Assembly (NCBI RefSeq): GCF_022747945.1 | Contig: NZ_JALDST010000001.1 | Coordinates: forward strand, 5,952,001-6,016,000 | DNA from: Micromonospora sp. R77 | Lineage (GTDB): Bacteria > Actinomycetota > Actinomycetes > Mycobacteriales > Micromonosporaceae | Reading direction: 5' to 3' | DNA length: 64,000 nucleotides | Notes under the pieces: model-generated | The model's database searches: none | The model's input: the letters and a program-made list of their open reading frames with translations, nothing else | What the model was told of the DNA's origin: nothing | Made by a program: the position numbers and the translations under genes | Shown here: positions 62,057-64,000 of the stretch, piece after piece | How positions within the stretch are numbered: position 1 is the stretch's first letter | Layout of the letters: every line of letters begins with the position of its first letter

Positions 62057-63206
62057 CGGCCACCTGCCCGGCCAGGCGCTCAGCCACCGATGCGACGAGC
62101 TTCCGGTCCGGCTCCGACCAGCTGGCGAACCGGCCGCCGATGGCGTGTTCGAGCAACTTCTCGTGCTCGTTTGGGGCGATGCCGGCCGCTTCGAGGAACC
62201 AGCCGAGGACGGTGGTGCAGCAGCTGTACCAGGCCGACTCGTACTGGGTGCGGTCGCCGACGGCGGTCACCAGGTGAGCGACAGCGCGTTCCCAGCCGTC
62301 CAGGTCATCGCCGGTCAGCGGGAGGAATCGGTAGAACCGTTCGGCGGTGTCCTGCAGCCAGTCGCGCCACTCGATCAGTGAGGCGGCGACAACGGCGGCG
62401 GTCTTGTCCGAGGTCGTGACCGAGTGCGGGAAGCAGCACCAGTTGCCGACCGGCCCGCCGTCGAGGTCGCCCTCGCCGACCGACCAGCGCCAGCCGACGG
62501 TCCACAGCCCGTACCGTTGTGTGAAACCGATCGATACGTTGTCCAGCCACAGGTCCCGTAGACGCCAGTCCGCGTCCTGCGCCGGAAGATTTTCGGCCGT
62601 GACCAGGCCGGCCGCCACGGCAGCCACTGTCGCCGGATCGAACTCCCGGTCTCGCGGGTCGACGTCGGCCCAGTTGAGGCTTGCCGGGTGGGGAACGCTT
62701 CGGGCGAAGTGTGCGCGGTTGAAGCGGCTGATACCGGGTGCCTTAACCGCCCGCCAGGCCACCGGGTCGCCGGTGCTGTCGGTCGTGGCCGGCGCTGCTG
62801 CGGCGAACCGGCCGAGGGCATCGGTGGCGAGTTCGACAGTCAGTTCGTGCCAGGCCACCAGGGCTCGGGCGAGGCGGTCCAAGGTCTCGGCCGGCGTCGT
62901 GATCGTCAGTTCCACGTTTCGCCAGATCGGGATGACGCCGCGGCCTGGGTAGTCCTCCATAACCACCGTGTGCTGCCAGCCCACCGCCCACACGCCGAGG
63001 CGTTCGACCAGCGCCGCCGTCATTCGGTCCCACCAGAAGTCGGCGAGCCGCCAGTCGGTGTCGGCCGGCGGGACCTCGGCGGCCGGGGGCAGCGACCGGA
63101 CCAGCTCGGCCGCACCGGCCGGATCGAAATCGGGGCGGGTGGCGGGGTCGACGTCACGCCAGGTAAGCAGTCGGAAATCGGGCAGTTGGACACGATCAAC
63201 GCTCAA
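62049..63206 (-). CDS. Unknown protein with two tandem repeats, Fic partner
   Basis: A protein of about 385 residues. TTG 63206 is favoured by GGAAGG nine bases upstream, though the frame is open to 63368. It contains two similar ~150-residue units. Unit 1 has LTWRDVDPATRPDFDPAG, ADTDWRLADFWWDRM and RLGVWAVGW; unit 2 has LNWADVDPRDREFDPAT, QDADWRLRDLWLDNV and RYGLWTVGW. Each ends with a helical segment starting AxxLxxWxxxL. I recognise no family. It overlaps the Fic gene and is made just before it, as antitoxins often are, but at this size it may equally be a substrate or partner. Confidence 0.68.
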   Translation of the reverse strand: MSVDRVQLPDFRLLTWRDVDPATRPDFDPAGAAELVRSLPPAAEVPPADTDWRLADFWWDRMTAALVERLGVWAVGWQHTVVMEDYPGRGVIPIWRNVELTITTPAETLDRLARALVAWHELTVELATDALGRFAAAAPATTDSTGDPVAWRAVKAPGISRFNRAHFARSVPHPASLNWADVDPRDREFDPATVAAVAAGLVTAENLPAQDADWRLRDLWLDNVSIGFTQRYGLWTVGWRWSVGEGDLDGGPVGNWCCFPHSVTTSDKTAAVVAASLIEWRDWLQDTAERFYRFLPLTGDDLDGWERAVAHLVTAVGDRTQYESAWYSCCTTVLGWFLEAAGIAPNEHEKLLEHAIGGRFASWSEPDRKLVASVAERLAGQVAGA

Positions 63207-63422
63207 CGCGGTCAGCCTTCCGCTGGGCAGCCGCTCAGAATACCCGATTGAAAGCCACCGGCCTGCCTCCCATGGCGCACACCCTAGGCTCACCGCACGC
63301 CGAGCTCGCCCAACCCGCGCATGGTCACGGTAGTCCTCGCTCGGGTCGGCTCCGACAAGTATCCGCATGCCGCATAGAGGCGCAGCTGCTGTTTAGGAGT
63401 GGCATCCGGATGGGCGGCTTTC
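63207..63422. other. Intergenic upstream of tandem-repeat gene
   Basis: About 215 bases holding the promoter of the tandem-repeat/Fic operon. No other feature seen. Confidence 0.3.
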
Positions 63423-63451
63423 GGGAGCCCGCTCATGATGAGCGGGCTCCC
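63423..63451 (-). terminator. Palindromic hairpin, probable terminator
   Basis: A perfect palindromic stretch of 14 paired bases on each side of one central base (63423-63436 and 63438-63451). It would fold as a ~12-bp GC-rich stem. It lies about 190 bases downstream of the receiver-domain gene on the minus strand and before the next minus-strand operon, so it probably ends that transcript. Confidence 0.55.
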
Positions 63452-63640
63452 CGGAGCCTGGCCCGACTCGAACGGTGCTGCCACCCCTGGGTGCAGTAAC
63501 GCGCGGTACCGGCGCCGCGCGTTGGGCAGGCCGGCCTCTGAGCGTAGTACCTCCGGGCGTGCAGCAGGGATGCCCGAACATGCCGCGGAGGGGTCGCTCG
63601 GGTTGTGTGCGCCGCCCTCGCGGATACGTCTGCCGAGCAG

Positions 63641-64000
63641 TCACCCAGCGGACGAGGACCCGTCGATGTAGCCGACTTCTGCGGCCCCCGCAGCAGCACG
63701 GACTCGATAACCCCAGTGGCGGAGGGCCTGCGCCATCTTGGCCGCGCCCGCCGGGTTGGCCGAGTGAATGACGATGACGCCGACGTCGAAGGGCCGCCCA
63801 TCGAAGGCAGCGCGCTCCAGGGTCTCTACGACCGGCCAGATGGTGTCGTCCTCGCCCAGATCGTGATCGAGCCAGAGCTCGTCCACACGCTCGATTCGGT
63901 AACGAGCGAGCAGCTCGACCCCCGATGAGCTGGTACGCGCGGCCTCCGCCTGACGGCCGTCAACGAACGACCGTAGGTCATCAACCAGAATGATCCGCAG
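63641..64000 (-). CDS. Cyclic-phosphate processing receiver domain protein, partial
   Basis: The frame is open to the right edge of the window, so the start lies beyond 64000; at least 119 residues are seen. It begins LRIILVDDLRSFVDG (acidic first strand of a receiver fold), then VDELWLDHDLGEDDTIWPVV, FDVGVIVIHSANPAGAAKMA and a short variable end. The DHDLG and HSANP motifs are typical of the cREC family, a receiver-like domain predicted to process cyclic phosphates in RNA repair or signalling contexts. Its partner gene, if any, is outside the window. Confidence 0.75.
   Translation of the reverse strand: MRIILVDDLRSFVDGRQAEAARTSSSGVELLARYRIERVDELWLDHDLGEDDTIWPVVETLERAAFDGRPFDVGVIVIHSANPAGAAKMAQALRHWGYRVRAAAGAAEVGYIDGSSSAG

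Noticed and set aside
1..64000. CRISPR arrays
   Set aside because: No series of regularly spaced direct repeats was seen; the repeats present are inverted or single pairs.
1..64000. tRNA or rRNA genes
   Set aside because: No convincing T-arm/anticodon arrangement or rRNA sequence was recognised by eye; a tRNA scan would be needed to exclude them.

Overview
The window is high-GC (roughly two-thirds G+C) actinomycete DNA. GTG and TTG starts, GGAGG-type ribosome sites, SARP/AfsR-type regulators, a SigE-family sigma factor and many four-base gene overlaps all fit a filamentous actinobacterium, most likely Micromonosporaceae; the family is an inference from gene content. There is no rRNA, replication or housekeeping block, and I recognised no tRNA. 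The whole stretch reads as an accessory, recombination-worn region with many insertion-sequence scars and gene remnants.

Layout. 0-2 kb: a secreted NucA/NucB-type nuclease and a small unknown gene separated by a strong hairpin. 2-10 kb: a DUF429 gene divergent from a tight four-gene operon (unknown 438-aa protein, double-HKD phospholipase-D protein, 1154-aa SNF2-like helicase, small protein) that looks like an anti-phage system. 10-16 kb: two small secreted proteins, an HTH regulator, a DUF4926 gene, and a SigE-type sigma factor with a membrane partner. 15.5-17.4 kb: an IS481 remnant broken by an IS110 element with a structured non-coding end. 17-22 kb: unknown genes, a PD-(D/E)XK-like nuclease and an isoaspartate-methyltransferase homologue. 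22.5-24 kb: a three-gene cassette of helical protein, DddA/SCP1.201-type deaminase toxin and Imm1 immunity protein. 24-32 kb: IS5 and HEAT-repeat remnants, an I36-type inhibitor, a lipoprotein, an AfsR-like regulator, a frameshifted EspC-like gene and a truncated membrane gene. 32-34 kb: an intact IS630 element sitting inside a membrane-protein gene that can be rebuilt in frame. 34.5-41 kb: two nucleases (EEP and secreted HNH), a CoiA-like protein, an orphan Imm50 gene, an IS5 remnant and a PPOX-type flavoprotein.

41-47 kb: an aldolase, an EamA transporter, an SDR and a 1042-aa TIR-NACHT-FGE protein, all in one direction behind a palindromic operator-like site. 47-56 kb: secreted FN3 and RCC1 (seven-repeat) proteins, a SARP-LuxR hybrid regulator next to an FAD monooxygenase, two overlapping small genes and a lipoprotein. 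57-61 kb: a membrane-anchored Hsp70-like protein paired with a membrane-anchored BTAD protein. 61-64 kb: a Fic-domain gene overlapping an unknown gene built from two tandem repeats, and a cyclic-phosphate-processing receiver gene running off the end.

The best candidates for poorly described biology are the helicase/PLD operon, the TIR-NACHT-FGE protein behind a metabolic operon, the deaminase toxin cassette, and the Fic/tandem-repeat pair. All functions were inferred by reading the sequence; no database search was run.
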